Shown here: in pieces, positions 1-10,300 of the stretch
Layout: each line of letters opens with the position of its first letter
How positions within the stretch are numbered: the stretch's first letter is position 1
Assembly: GCF_004027225.2 (NCBI RefSeq)
Contig: NC_044283.2
Location: 13,410,992 to 13,474,991, forward strand
DNA: 64,000 bases
Reading direction: 5' to 3'
From: Strigops habroptila
Lineage: Eukaryota; Chordata; Aves; Psittaciformes; Psittacidae
Made by a program: the position numbers and the translations under genes
Notes under the pieces: generated by a model
Databases searched by the model: none
What the model was told of the DNA's origin: nothing
The model's input: the letters and a program-made list of their open reading frames with translations, nothing else

Positions 1-2411
1 AAATGTATTGCACTATGTGTAATGATGATATTATGTCTAAAGTTCAATAAATGGAAAATTAAGTTCTGTATAATTCAACAGGGCCATAAAACAAAAAATA
101 AAAATCCAGTGGTCTGGGTCTTATTTATCTAAAACCTTGGTATCCAGCATAAAATAAAGGCCTTCAACAGCTGTGTTTTATCAATTTTTTGACACAGAAC
201 TGCCTTAGAGCATTTTTAAGTCACAATTGGGTGGTATTCCTACCCAATTCAGTTATAAAAGGGAATTGGAATATTCATGTTTGCAAAGAAAAAACTAAAA
301 TGTAGCACAACCCGCCACAAATAGAAATTGCCTGAACAAACCAAAAATCCAGCAGAAATATTAATCCCACCCTATATTTGTTACTTTCACTAACAAAAGG
401 TATTTAGATTCTAAAGCATTTATTTAACCGTTCTGTAGGGCTATATTTTATGAAACAATTAGTTTGAAAAGGATATGTTATTAGCCTCGTGATTTGAGTT
501 CTTCGCAGTTGTTGTATGACTGCCTCAGATGTTATCCATTTCAGCTTAGTGGCAGCCGGCTGCTGAGCACTATCTTATCACTGACAAGAACTGGATACTG
601 AACACTCTATTTTGTATCTGACATATTTTGGCATTTAACCATTGCTTTAAATTGGTTCCAAGTGAAACCCCCATGTGTCGTTTTTCCCTATATCACTTTT
701 ATAGTTCTTCAGCTTCCACTGCACTTTATATAAACTCAGCCATTATGTTCTGAATTTAGCTATCTGAATCCATATTAATTGCAGACCTTTTTGTGAGGAT
801 CTGTATCTGTTTTTTTTGTGCTTTTAGTACAAGACTGTCTTTTCAGCAACTGGTCATTTAATAATGACATTTTCTGCAACTCCCCAACAACTTAAAATCC
901 TTCATTTAAGGTGAAGGCTTTTCTAAACAGGAGAGGTAGATATCAATTTTAAATTACAACTTAGAATTTAAAGTCTAACTCCAGAGGGTGGCTGTTATAT
1001 TCTCTAGTACACAAGGTTTCCATTGAGCTCTGTAGTTATGACATTAAAGCAGAATAAAGTCTTATGACTCAAGTAAAGCAGTGGGACTTCAGCACTTCTT
1101 TGAAGTTAAGTAGATACATAAGCACTATGGTGAATCAGGGATGGTCATGTGGAAATAAGCTAAGGCATGTTGCTATGTCTCATTTCCTTCATACAAGACC
1201 ACAGTACTAAGCACAGTATGTCACACTGACCTCTGCAAAGTGGTGATCAAGCTTTATAGCTTCAGGATACTCAGTGAAAGGCTCTTTGGAAATACATATA
1301 TGCTTTAAATGTAGTCACATACTATGAAAACAAAAACAAGAACTTTAAAGGCTTAGTGCACTTGTTTCTAAAAGTAACTGCAGCAAAGCTGACATTTTAG
1401 CCCCAAACAATCAAATACAACTGCCATCTCCCTTCACAGGAACAACATCTAGCCTCTAATTCTTCTGCTTCTTATCCTTTCCTCTGTATCTTCTACCACA
1501 ATATAGGTAAATACGTTATTACTGTGTGGTAGTAGTAATAGCTCTCCTGAGTTGGCCCTTTTCTGAATGACTCTTTTCTATTATTTCACTTTCGCCTGTT
1601 AAATATCTCTGAGGTTTTAACAGAGCACGCTCAAGCAAATCCAGCATGAAAGGTACTCTTTACAGTCACCAGGCTATTGCTAACATATTTGTCACTTATG
1701 ATATTTACTGACGATTTGCAAATAACATTTGCCAGTAGTGAATATTCCCCTCACCCTTCTATTGCCATTCTTGTGAAATTATTGCTATTTGTGAAGAGTT
1801 GAACATGAGGAAAATGTACTCCCTTGCTCTCCTAATATTAGTACTGGATACACATATTCAGGAGACGATCCAGGAGAGTTGTTCTGAGAATAGAAACATT
1901 CAAGGCAAAGAGAGTCAACATTCCTTTGCTTCAGCAGTATTAACAAAACAATTAGCTTGAAAACACTTTCTAAATGTCCAAAAAATGTTATAGTTCCAAG
2001 CCATTAAAGTCTTTATCTTTGATTAGAGGTAGCAATGCTGCTACACCAGACCTAGTTTTCTATACAACCTCTACAGCAATAAAAATCAAGAAATTAAGCA
2101 TATTTTTCAACTGAGCTTCTTTAGCCAGAGTATAACCTTTAAGCATACAAAGAACTCTGTTCACCAGATTTGCTTAGCTGTTGTTGTGCTTTAACCTAGG
2201 CTAAGAAGAAAGAAATGGAGTAAATATAGCATGGCTTTGCCAGAAATTGTTTGCACAAGAGTAACCAGATGCTTTTCTTTGATGAGAAACTTATTTTGTA
2301 GATGGTAGAGTTGGCTTAGAATTCATCTTTCTCAATTTCAGTGAAGCGATGTATTAGATAGTACAAGCAAAGCTGAACAAGGTGAGAATTAAATGGCAAA
2401 ATGCAAGGTGG

Positions 2412-2992
2412 GCAACTGTGCTGGTTTTATCTGGGATAGAGTTTATTTTCTTTATAGTAGCTAGTATAGGGCTATGTTTTGGACTTATGCTGGAATACAG
2501 TGATGTATTTGTTACTGCTGAGCAGTGCTTACACAGAGTCAAGGCCTTTTCTGCTCCTCACACCACCCCACCAGTGAGCAGGCTTGGAGTGCACAAGGAG
2601 TTGGGAGGGGACACAGCCAGGACAGCTGACCACAACTGACCCAAGGGATATTCCATACTACATAGTGTTGTGCTCAGCATACAAAGCTGGAGAAAGAAGA
2701 AGGAAGGGGAGGACCTTTGGAGTGATGGAGTTTGTCTTCCCAAGTAGCCATTAGTTGTGATGGAGCCCTCCTTTTCTGGAGATGGCTGAACACCTGCTTG
2801 ACCACGGGAAGTGGTGAATGAGTTCCTTCATTTGTTTTGCTTGTGTGCATGGCTTTTGTTTTACCTATTAAACTGTCTTTATCTCAATTTTCTCTTTTAC
2901 TCCAGATTCTCTCCCCTATCCTGCCACAGGAGGAGTGAGTAAGTGGCTATGCAGGGCTGAGTTGCCAGCTGGGGTTAAATCATGACAGTAAC
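2412..2992 (+). mobile_element. Solo LTR, avian ERV (ERVL-like), plus orientation, with target duplications
   Basis: The LTR spans about 2417-2987. It starts with TGTGCTGG and ends with CATGACA, so it has the TG...CA ends of an LTR. It is flanked by GCAAC (2412-2416) and GTAAC (2988-2992), a five-base target duplication with one mismatch. Five bases is the ERVL-class size. A polyadenylation-type ATTAAA lies at 2867-2872; the TATA position is degraded (CATACAAAG near 2678). No internal gag or pol sequence is present, so it is a recombined solo LTR. It lies antisense inside STK32B intron 1. A second copy of the same family is at 51011-51590 in the opposite orientation. Confidence 0.85.
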
Positions 2993-5449
2993 ACAGGAAA
3001 AAAAATGTTGATTTGGTTTTGTTTTGTTTTGTTGTGTTTTTTTATGTTTTTAAATGGGAATGGTGAGACTGACAGGGGTTAACAGCAAAGGAGATGAAGT
3101 CTGGAAATGATCCAGCTGAATATATACACAAAATATTCAGTGGACTTGATAACTGGCATGGAGCTGTTGAGAGTGGTGGTAATACAGAACATTGGTAAAG
3201 TGATGGAGAATGAGAGCATCACAAGGAAAGAAATTGGTGATCATCTTTGAGAATATGAACAATAGAAATGGACCAAAATTCAGCCATGCAAAATGCAAGA
3301 TCACGTACATAGAAACACCAAAAACTTCTGCTCATCAATGGAAATCACTGAACAGGGCACTGGTAGTCTAACTGATCACAGGGTGACTGAACTATCTACA
3401 TGATATGCCTGTGAAGAGGGCATATGTACCAGGAAAGTTATTTGTAGTAGAGATCAGGAAGTATTTTTTCTACCACAAGGTCCTGGTGAAAAGTCACCTG
3501 CAATTCTGGGTTATCTATGTGCAACCAAGACAGGTTCAAATGCATGCAGACGAAGGGCACAGGGAATGAAAAGGTATTAGAAATAAGAGAAAATTAGAAG
3601 AGGTTTTCTTACAAATCAAAGACTGGGAGGGGACATTTTTGCTGTCTATCAATGCACTGGAGTAGTTATGGATGGTGGAAAACTCTTTAAGCTAAAAAAA
3701 GGTTGTAATAAACATAAATCTTACAAATAGGATAAGAATTATTTAATCAGGAAAACCAGATGTTTCTAACCATTCAAAGAGTGAAGTTCTGGAAGATCCT
3801 TCTAACAAAAACATAACATAGAGAGCAAATACAGCTAGTTTTAAAATGGTTTGTATTATGGACTTTAAAAAGATCAGTGTAGGATAATGATGTGTTATGC
3901 TGTCTGTGATAACTGAGGGTTTACAACATGTAGTCCAGCCTTCTGGCTGGGTCACTTTTTATCATCCAAAGCATGGCAGGGGGTCTACAACCAATGAATA
4001 GTTTTTAGATCTACTCAATGAATCGACACCTATTTTCATTAGACAGAAAGCATGAGTTGTAACTCTGGAACAGGTACTCTATAGGCTTGTCAGGCAGTAT
4101 CTGGGTGCTCCTCACATACTATTTCCACATGTTTCTTTGTTAGGTTGTACACTGAATAATTAACTTTTTCTATAATTTACAAAGTGACAACAAATGGTTT
4201 GAAACCTCTTCTTCCGAAGTCCATGTGTTATTCTACATCCATCATTAACCCATACAAACATAAAATGATCACGCTTTTTTCTGCTCGTTTTTCTCATTTG
4301 AAAAGGCAGCTGTGATGTTACGCACAACAGACTAAATAGTTTGGTTACTACTATTCGTACACAACTCATTTATTCCAGTTCTCTTTGAATTGACAAGTAT
4401 TGTCATTCTTGAGCAAAATCATACCATCTCCAGAAACTACCCTACTTTCTCTTGCTATACTTTCTTATTTGCCTTTTTTTTGAGATTTCACATTGAGTCC
4501 AATATTGTGGAAAACGGTGACTCTCGTAGCTACTAGTGGGACTATGAGATACAGCTTGGTTTTGTATTAAAACTTGTAAGATACATTTTCAAAGAGGTGT
4601 TTTCCTACATTATGTAGGTACTTGGAGAAAATATCATCCTGAATAATAATTTGCAAGTAGTATGTAAGTAGTATAGGTTATTGTTTTGTTTTAAAAGCAG
4701 TGGACTCTTCTGAACTAGATGGTTGTGCTAAGCATAATATCTTAAGAAGAAAAAAGGGACAATGTTAGGAACATTCATAATGGGGAAAAAAATCCAGAAC
4801 AAAACAAAACCAGGCAAAGAATAAATAATGACCTAATAGAAATCCATAAATACTTTATGTGCTTTTTTATTAGGTATTAATAATGGCTGCATTACAGAAT
4901 GTTTTACTGAGGGAAAAAGAACTGTGGCATGAAGTCTTCTCTGCAGTAATTTATTATTGAACTTTGTTCATTTTGCTCAAAAACTGACCACAGCTTTTTC
5001 TCATGAAAAAAAAAAAGAAATAAAGAAAGAAAGAAAAAAGGGATAATAATTAATGGAAACTGCTAACTTAAGAGAGCCCAATCAAAAGTCTTACAAAGGC
5101 TATTTTTTTAGCTTGGGGTGTCTAGACAAGATTGAGACCATGCTTTCATTTCTGGGTATTTCTTGGTGAATTACCTCAAGGTTTACAAGACTAATTGCTC
5201 ACGATCAAGATTTTACCTGTCTTTCTTTCTCACTTGTTTACATAGTATGATCTATGGTAAATGAGTGAAATTTTATATCAGTACAAGAAAATAACAGCTA
5301 TTGCACCACAATACACAAATAGTAAATAGTGTGTCCCATTCTCCACACAAGCAATGAAGTCTTGCAAAGCAAACCTCATCAAATACCTCTTCAAGCTTTG
5401 TCAGGTAATTGGGAATGATAGTTGTGACTTAAATTCAAGGTGTATTCAC

Positions 5450-5530
5450 CTTCTTAAGCACTTTACATTCATTTAATATATATTCTCCCTATTCGCAAAA
5501 CAATATAAATACCTCCATGTGTTCTGAACA
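5450..5530 (-). repeat. Possible MIR-like SINE remnant
   Basis: AAGCACTTTACATTCATTTAAT followed by a short A/T spacer and TAAATACCTCC resembles the reverse of the 3' half of a MIR element. Similarity is patchy and by eye only. An ancient, heavily mutated amniote SINE is the best guess; chance AT-rich similarity is the alternative. Confidence 0.28.
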
Positions 5531-6409
5531 TATAGGTAAGAGCATAAATGTTTTTTATTTGTTAGCAATCTCAGAAAGCCAAAACAGTGTAATAGTCTAT
5601 TGAGGCACAATCACCTCCTAATACAATACATTGGGAACACCTGGGAAAGCAATATTCTCAAAATTAAGCATCCATCATCCAGATAGGCAACAACACCTAT
5701 CCCATAAGTAACATTACAACATCTATCCTGTAAGTAACATAAGAAACATTTCTAGTGATAATACACAATTATCTGCTTCCTGAGTGCTGTGTTCTCTTTG
5801 CTTCAAAAGCCAAAATGATTGTAATTGAAATGCATTCACATAATTCCAGTTAAATATGGTCTATGTATGAAAATGACATGGAAATTCATAAATTGTGAAG
5901 AAATGTCTTATTTTATGCAAACTTTTCCATTGTCTTTCAAAAACTTTACAAGATACACTTTCTTATGACATATTACCTAGGCAGGAAGAAAAATCTCAGA
6001 GTAATAGAGCTAGCTAAAAAAAAGTTTCAGAAAGTAAAGGTGATGGAAGAAGTATACCGAGTGACGCAGATATCACCGTTTAAAATGGGCAGGTGGGCAA
6101 AGAATCAGCTATAAACAAAAACAAAAAACCAAGCACCCATCCCCAACACGATGCCCATTCGTAAAGGCGTGTATGAAGTTACCTGCCATGTGCTTGAACG
6201 CCAAGTGACAGTGTGCTACACTTCAGCTGAGCTCAGCTAGGGGCAAATAGCCACGCAGTCGGTGCGGACGGCTAAACAAAGGTGGGCTTTTCCCCTCCTC
6301 CTTTCCCGGCAGCTCAGCCCCAGGAGACAGCCCGCTCGGGGGGGATCGGTCCCAGCCCGCTCCCCCTGCAGCGCGGCAGGCGCGGTACCGCGGACAGCTC
6401 CGCACTCAC

Positions 6410-6461
6410 CGTCCTCGTTCTCGTCGAAGACGGGCGCCCTGTGGGAGTGGCTGCCCCCCAT
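6410..6461 (-). CDS. STK32B: STK32B (YANK2 kinase) coding exon 1, N-terminal 17 codons plus one base
   Basis: The exon encodes MGGSHSHRAPVFDENED and ends in phase 1 at a consensus donor: minus-strand GACG followed by GTGAGT at 6409-6404. The first residues match the known start of vertebrate STK32B (MGGxHSHxxPVFDENE), and the phase fits the valine codon that follows in the family. STK32B is a cytosolic AGC-related serine/threonine kinase of the YANK group with poorly defined substrates. The kinase domain lies on later exons outside this window. The start at 6461 has A at -3 and G at +4, a strong initiation context. Gly2 with Ser6 and a basic residue at position 8 fits an N-myristoylation signal (inference). 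An in-frame upstream ATG at 6485 would add eight residues. The exon sits in a CpG island, as expected for a first exon. Length is far too short for a search to be decisive, but motif, donor, phase, strand and synteny with CYTL1 all agree. Confidence 0.92.
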
Positions 6462-6694
6462 GTTAGTCCGCGGCCGGCTCCGCATCCCCCGCCGCCAGCA
6501 CCCCGCGGGGCCGGCAGGCACCCGGCAACTGCCCGCCCGCCGCCGCTGCCTCTCCAGCCCCGGCCCCAGCCCCAGCCCCTGCCGGGGGAGCCTCCGCAGG
6601 GCTAGCAGTCACCCTGCGACATGAAAGCGATCCGTCTGCCCCTGGCAGAGATCTCTGCTGGCTGGCGCGCTCCGACTTGGGCCGTCTCTCATCG

Positions 6695-6763
6695 CGGAGG
6701 GGCAGGGGAGGGAGGGAGTTAGGGGAGGAGGGCGGATAGAGGGAGGGAGGGAGGAGGCGGAGG
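6695..6763 (+). other. Guanine-rich tract with G-quadruplex potential
   Basis: The plus strand shows many closely spaced runs of three or four G (GGGG, GGGAGGGAGGGAG and similar) and is nearly all purine. It lies about 235 to 300 bases upstream of the STK32B ATG, in promoter or 5' UTR. The STK32B sense strand is therefore C-rich here, and the G-rich strand is the template. Four-tract G-quadruplex patterns are present by eye; folding is inferred. Confidence 0.45.
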
Positions 6764-7183
6764 TCCTGCTGCTGGTGGCTTTCGGTAAGCGGTAAAAGCT
6801 GGATCTACCTGGATCCTGGAGGATCCTCCCTCCGCTTTTCCTCCTCCCAGACCCCCGGTGGGGGGTGCGGAGCCCCGCGCCCTGCCCTGCCCTGCCCGCA
6901 GCCCCGGTGGCGCTGCCTGATAGGGGTGCAGAGCTGCTCCGGCTGCCGGCGGAGCTGGCGGGCAGCGGCAGCTGAGGGCTCCCGCGACCCGAGGCGGGTG
7001 AGGGGCTGAGAGGGGTAAGCGCTGCCTAGGGTCGGGATGATTCACCGCAGCAGCGAGGGGGGACGGGGGCAGCTGATGGAACTTCACTGAGTTTACAAAG
7101 GGGAAAAGGAAGAAGAAGGGAGAAATCTCCTCCCGTTTGTCTTTCCGCTGGGAGACACCTTCGGGGTGCGGGGACAGACCCCC

Positions 7184-7203
7184 GGGGCGGGGCGGGGCGG
7201 GGA
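7184..7203 (+). promoter_or_regulatory. Tandem GC boxes (Sp1/KLF-type sites)
   Basis: The core GGGGCGGGGCGGGGCGGG is three overlapping GC-box motifs in the upstream part of the CpG island. Such clusters bind Sp1/KLF factors in CpG-island promoters. It lies about 720 bases upstream of the STK32B start codon, so it may be distal promoter rather than core promoter. Confidence 0.5.
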
Positions 7204-7218
7204 GCCCGGGCACACACC

Positions 7219-7230
7219 GCCACCTGCCGG
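7219..7230 (-). promoter_or_regulatory. Possible CTCF site at the CpG-island edge
   Basis: GCCACCTGCCGG matches 11 of 12 positions of the CTCF core (reverse form GCCMYCTRSTGG). It sits at the outer edge of the STK32B CpG island, a common place for CTCF. A single 12-base match in a GC-rich island is weak evidence. Confidence 0.22.
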
Positions 7231-7310
7231 CGGGACCGGGAGGGGCTGCCGGAGGGGAGGGGGTGCCTGGGGAGTGTCCGTCTGTCTGTGCAGTTAATAT
7301 CTATCTATAT

Positions 7311-7365
7311 CATAGTCATAGAATCAGCCAGGTTGGAAAAGACCTTTAAGATCATCAAGTCCGAT
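7311..7365 (-). mobile_element. CR1 3' end fragment
   Basis: CATAGAATCA-type tail repeats are followed by GGTTGGAAAAGACCTTTAAG and ATCATCAAGTCC, the reverse complement of the CR1 3' end. Only about 55 bases remain, so the copy is strongly 5'-truncated. It lies about 40 bases outside the CpG island. Confidence 0.8.
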
Positions 7366-10300
7366 ATATGTGTGTTTGTATATATGTATGTATTTAAACG
7401 TCTGTATCTTGACTTCACTGTAAAAGTGCATTAGGTAAAAACTACTAGAAGTGCTCCAAAAATCCTACCGTTAGCAACTTCCGAGGTGAAGTAGAAGCAA
7501 TTGCTTGGGAAAGTTTTTCCCAAGGGAAACAGATTGGAAAAAAAAAAAAAGTATCTACATTATTATTGTATTCATGTAAAAGTCTGTGCAGGTTCTGTAG
7601 GGGAAACCCACAGGAAATGACTGGTGAAAAATCAAAGGGAAGTTGCATTTTCTGCTTCTCCACTGTTACAAGGAGACAAGAGGTAGAAGGAACAGGAGCC
7701 TGAAGCCTGAATACATGTATTTTCATATATACAGGCAGAAAGACCCTAGTGGTCTCCTGTAATACCTACCACCCTTCTTTCAACATAGTTGTTTAGAAAA
7801 GCCCAAGAATAAATTCTACACGAAGTAGGAGAACTTTCAATCTCTTCGCTTATGATTTTTACCTGCCTTAGTTACCTTCATCACCTGTCTTTTAACCCAA
7901 TATAATCCTGCTATAACCTTTCAGGGAAAGGTGGACTAGAATTAAATGCAGTGGGTAGGTCCTTGTGCTACGTGGCTGAGAGCTCAGAGCTTGCAGCACC
8001 TACAAACCCAGAGAGCTGATAAATTCAGACACAGTGGTATTTTTCCATAAGTAGACATGGACAGATTGTATCACCCCTGATATCCCTTTCTTACATTATT
8101 TTGTTTGCAACTGTTTACATGTGAAAGCATTTGTAAAATAAGGAAGCTTTCAAAGCAGTGACCCATGACTATTCATCTAAAATGTAGTTTGGAAAGCATC
8201 TCTTGCTCTTTGTTATTCTTTTATTTATTATTCACCCATCCAAAGATTTAGTCATTCAACCAAAAGCACAAACAATACCATGTTACTGAGGTTACGTTCC
8301 TTCAGTCAGAAGAGAGCAGTAGCATACAGAAACCATAGCCTTTCAGCTCTCTTGTGTTAACTGGCTAACGTGGGGCTTTATGTTAATCCATTTCCTCTTG
8401 CATTAGCAAAGGAGAACTGCACTTAAAGTTTAACATGTTTCAGCTGTAAGAGTTACCTTCTACCTGAGCTATGGGCTTTATATTGTGTTAATTTAATTGC
8501 TTCAATTCATGTGTAAGTATTTTAAAGTGACATTTGAAATAATGGAAAGAACTAATTTACCAGTAAACTCCCAAGCTGGTCATTTATCACATTTATCACA
8601 CCTCCATAGAATGCAGACATGGGATGAACAGGAGCAGTTTGGGATTCCTTTGCATGCAGAAAATATAAATTCATAAAAAATTACTCAAACCTTCTCCAAG
8701 AGTTGCTCTATTTTTTTTTTTACATCTGACTTGCTCCATATAGACCAAAAGCCTAATGAGTCTTCTGAGACATCTTTCATGATTTCAAATGACAAGGCCT
8801 ACCATGAACCAAAACAGTTCGTACAACTTACAGAGCAAGGACTTGTCTCTATTCATAAATTAGTCAGTTCTGCTAGACTGATGTGTGGTTTTGACTCCTG
8901 TATGGATCATCACAGCTTTGCAATTCATTTCTCCTTGGTTTGTGAAAACTACTAGTTCATGTTTAAACATCAGCATAGCTAGGACGTTAAGACAAAAAGC
9001 ATGCTGTGTTAATGTGAGATGGCAAAAATTATCATGTATTAGTAAAGTATTGATGATCCATTCAGTTGTGATTTATTAATTGATAACATTATATTCCTTT
9101 ATAACTTGCACTTGAATTATCCTCAGACATTATCCTTCCCAGTCATTTCCTATATAAATACAACAAAAAATAATAGTTTGACAAGAATTTTTGGGTTTGC
9201 TGTTCTGAAGGCAATACAATGTATTCATTGCTACAGTGCCTTTGTTCTGAACAAAGATTTGTTTGTACCACACTCACCAGCTTCCCAGGAGCATCAGCAC
9301 TTCTGTAGGTAAATCAAGTGTTGTTTTCATAATGGTGTCCAATGGAAGAGAGAGCATCAAGCCTAGATCTTTACTCAAGGCCCAGCAAAGACCCAATGAC
9401 ACCAATGGCAATTTTCTAGTACCTTTGATATGAATAATATCAAGCCTTGAACATATAGGCTGCTTATTCACATGGTCCCTGGCTCCCCTTTGTCCTTTGC
9501 AACCCTCAATATATGCTGAACTCAGAACAAGTGCATAACTTCAGTATCTTTTATTTTTTTAATGCTATCCAGAACAAGCTGAATTCCACTGCATCTCCTC
9601 CAAACTTATCCACAGCTCTTCAGTAACAACTACTCATGTGTTTTTCCAATTGCTTTTGTAAATCAGAAATAAGTCTGAAATTCTATATCATAACATTATA
9701 CATATCGATGAAGCTTTTGGAAGCCTGAACATTTTCAGAACAATTAAATATTTAGTTTTCTGGGACAGAGATTTCTAAGCTACGAGCAGTCAAAGTTTGT
9801 AAGTCTTACAAGACCAGAACCAAATCCAACTTCTCATGCTTATCTGTTCTCCTAAAAGATGACCAGGTTTTGCTTGAGATAAACAAAGTTCTATACTTAA
9901 AAAATCATTTTATTTTTAGCAGATAAATGCTTCATAGCCTATGCAGAAAACACAGTAGGGAAAGAGGACAGTCTAATAGAGCTTTATTTTCACCCTGCAA
10001 ATGAGAAGCTGCAATCAGCACGAACATCATTGTAAGATATTGTTTTACATTTCATTTAAGGTCTATGTTGTCTGGCTTAGATTAATAGTGATTTTTTCAG
10101 ATCTCCATGCCGAGTTAGCAATAAATAAAATCAAACATGATTGCACTCCTTTGCATTATAAAACTTCCCTTAGGGAATTCAGTAGTTCAAAGCCATGATT
10201 CTGTGATTACAGCTTTTGTGTTAAAATTCTTCTGATGAGACTTACTGGGTGACCTTACAGTTCTTGATTTCAAGCATACCCTGTTGATATGCTAATATTT

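Larger units (their letters stand above)
1..6409 (-). other. STK32B: STK32B intron 1 (partial, continues beyond the window)
   Basis: This is the stretch downstream of the STK32B exon 1 donor on the minus strand. The donor is GTGAGT read from 6409 downward. No second exon encoding the expected start of the kinase domain was recognised between 1 and 6409. That fits the very long first introns of this gene family. The intron holds one solo LTR in antisense orientation (2417-2987), an A/G-rich tract at 5009-5041, a possible MIR remnant near 5450-5530, and a short imperfect tandem duplication at 5694-5746. The rest is AT-rich and shows nothing I can name. Confidence 0.8.
6236..7270 (-). promoter_or_regulatory. 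STK32B: CpG island with STK32B promoter and 5' UTR
   Basis: Base composition changes sharply from AT-rich flanks to GC- and CpG-dense sequence near 6236, and back near 7270. The island covers the first STK32B exon and extends about 800 bases upstream of the start codon on the minus strand. No TATA box is obvious, which is usual for CpG-island promoters with dispersed starts. The transcription start probably lies a few hundred bases above 6461 but cannot be fixed. Long open frames here on both strands, such as the proline-rich frame at 6719-7213, come from GC-rich composition and mostly lack an ATG. Confidence 0.85.

Noticed and set aside
2382..2639. 85-codon frame at 2.4 kb resembling a 78-codon frame at 51.35-51.59 kb
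   Set aside because: The similarity is between two copies of one LTR family; there is no protein-coding gene.
6262..6624. Plus-strand frame of 120 codons opposite STK32B exon 1
   Set aside because: A shadow of the GC-rich island; no domain and no conserved motif.
6719..7213. Proline-rich minus-strand frame of 164 codons in the CpG island
   Set aside because: It begins at GTG, not ATG, is low-complexity, and lies in the STK32B promoter. GC-rich sequence gives few stops by chance.
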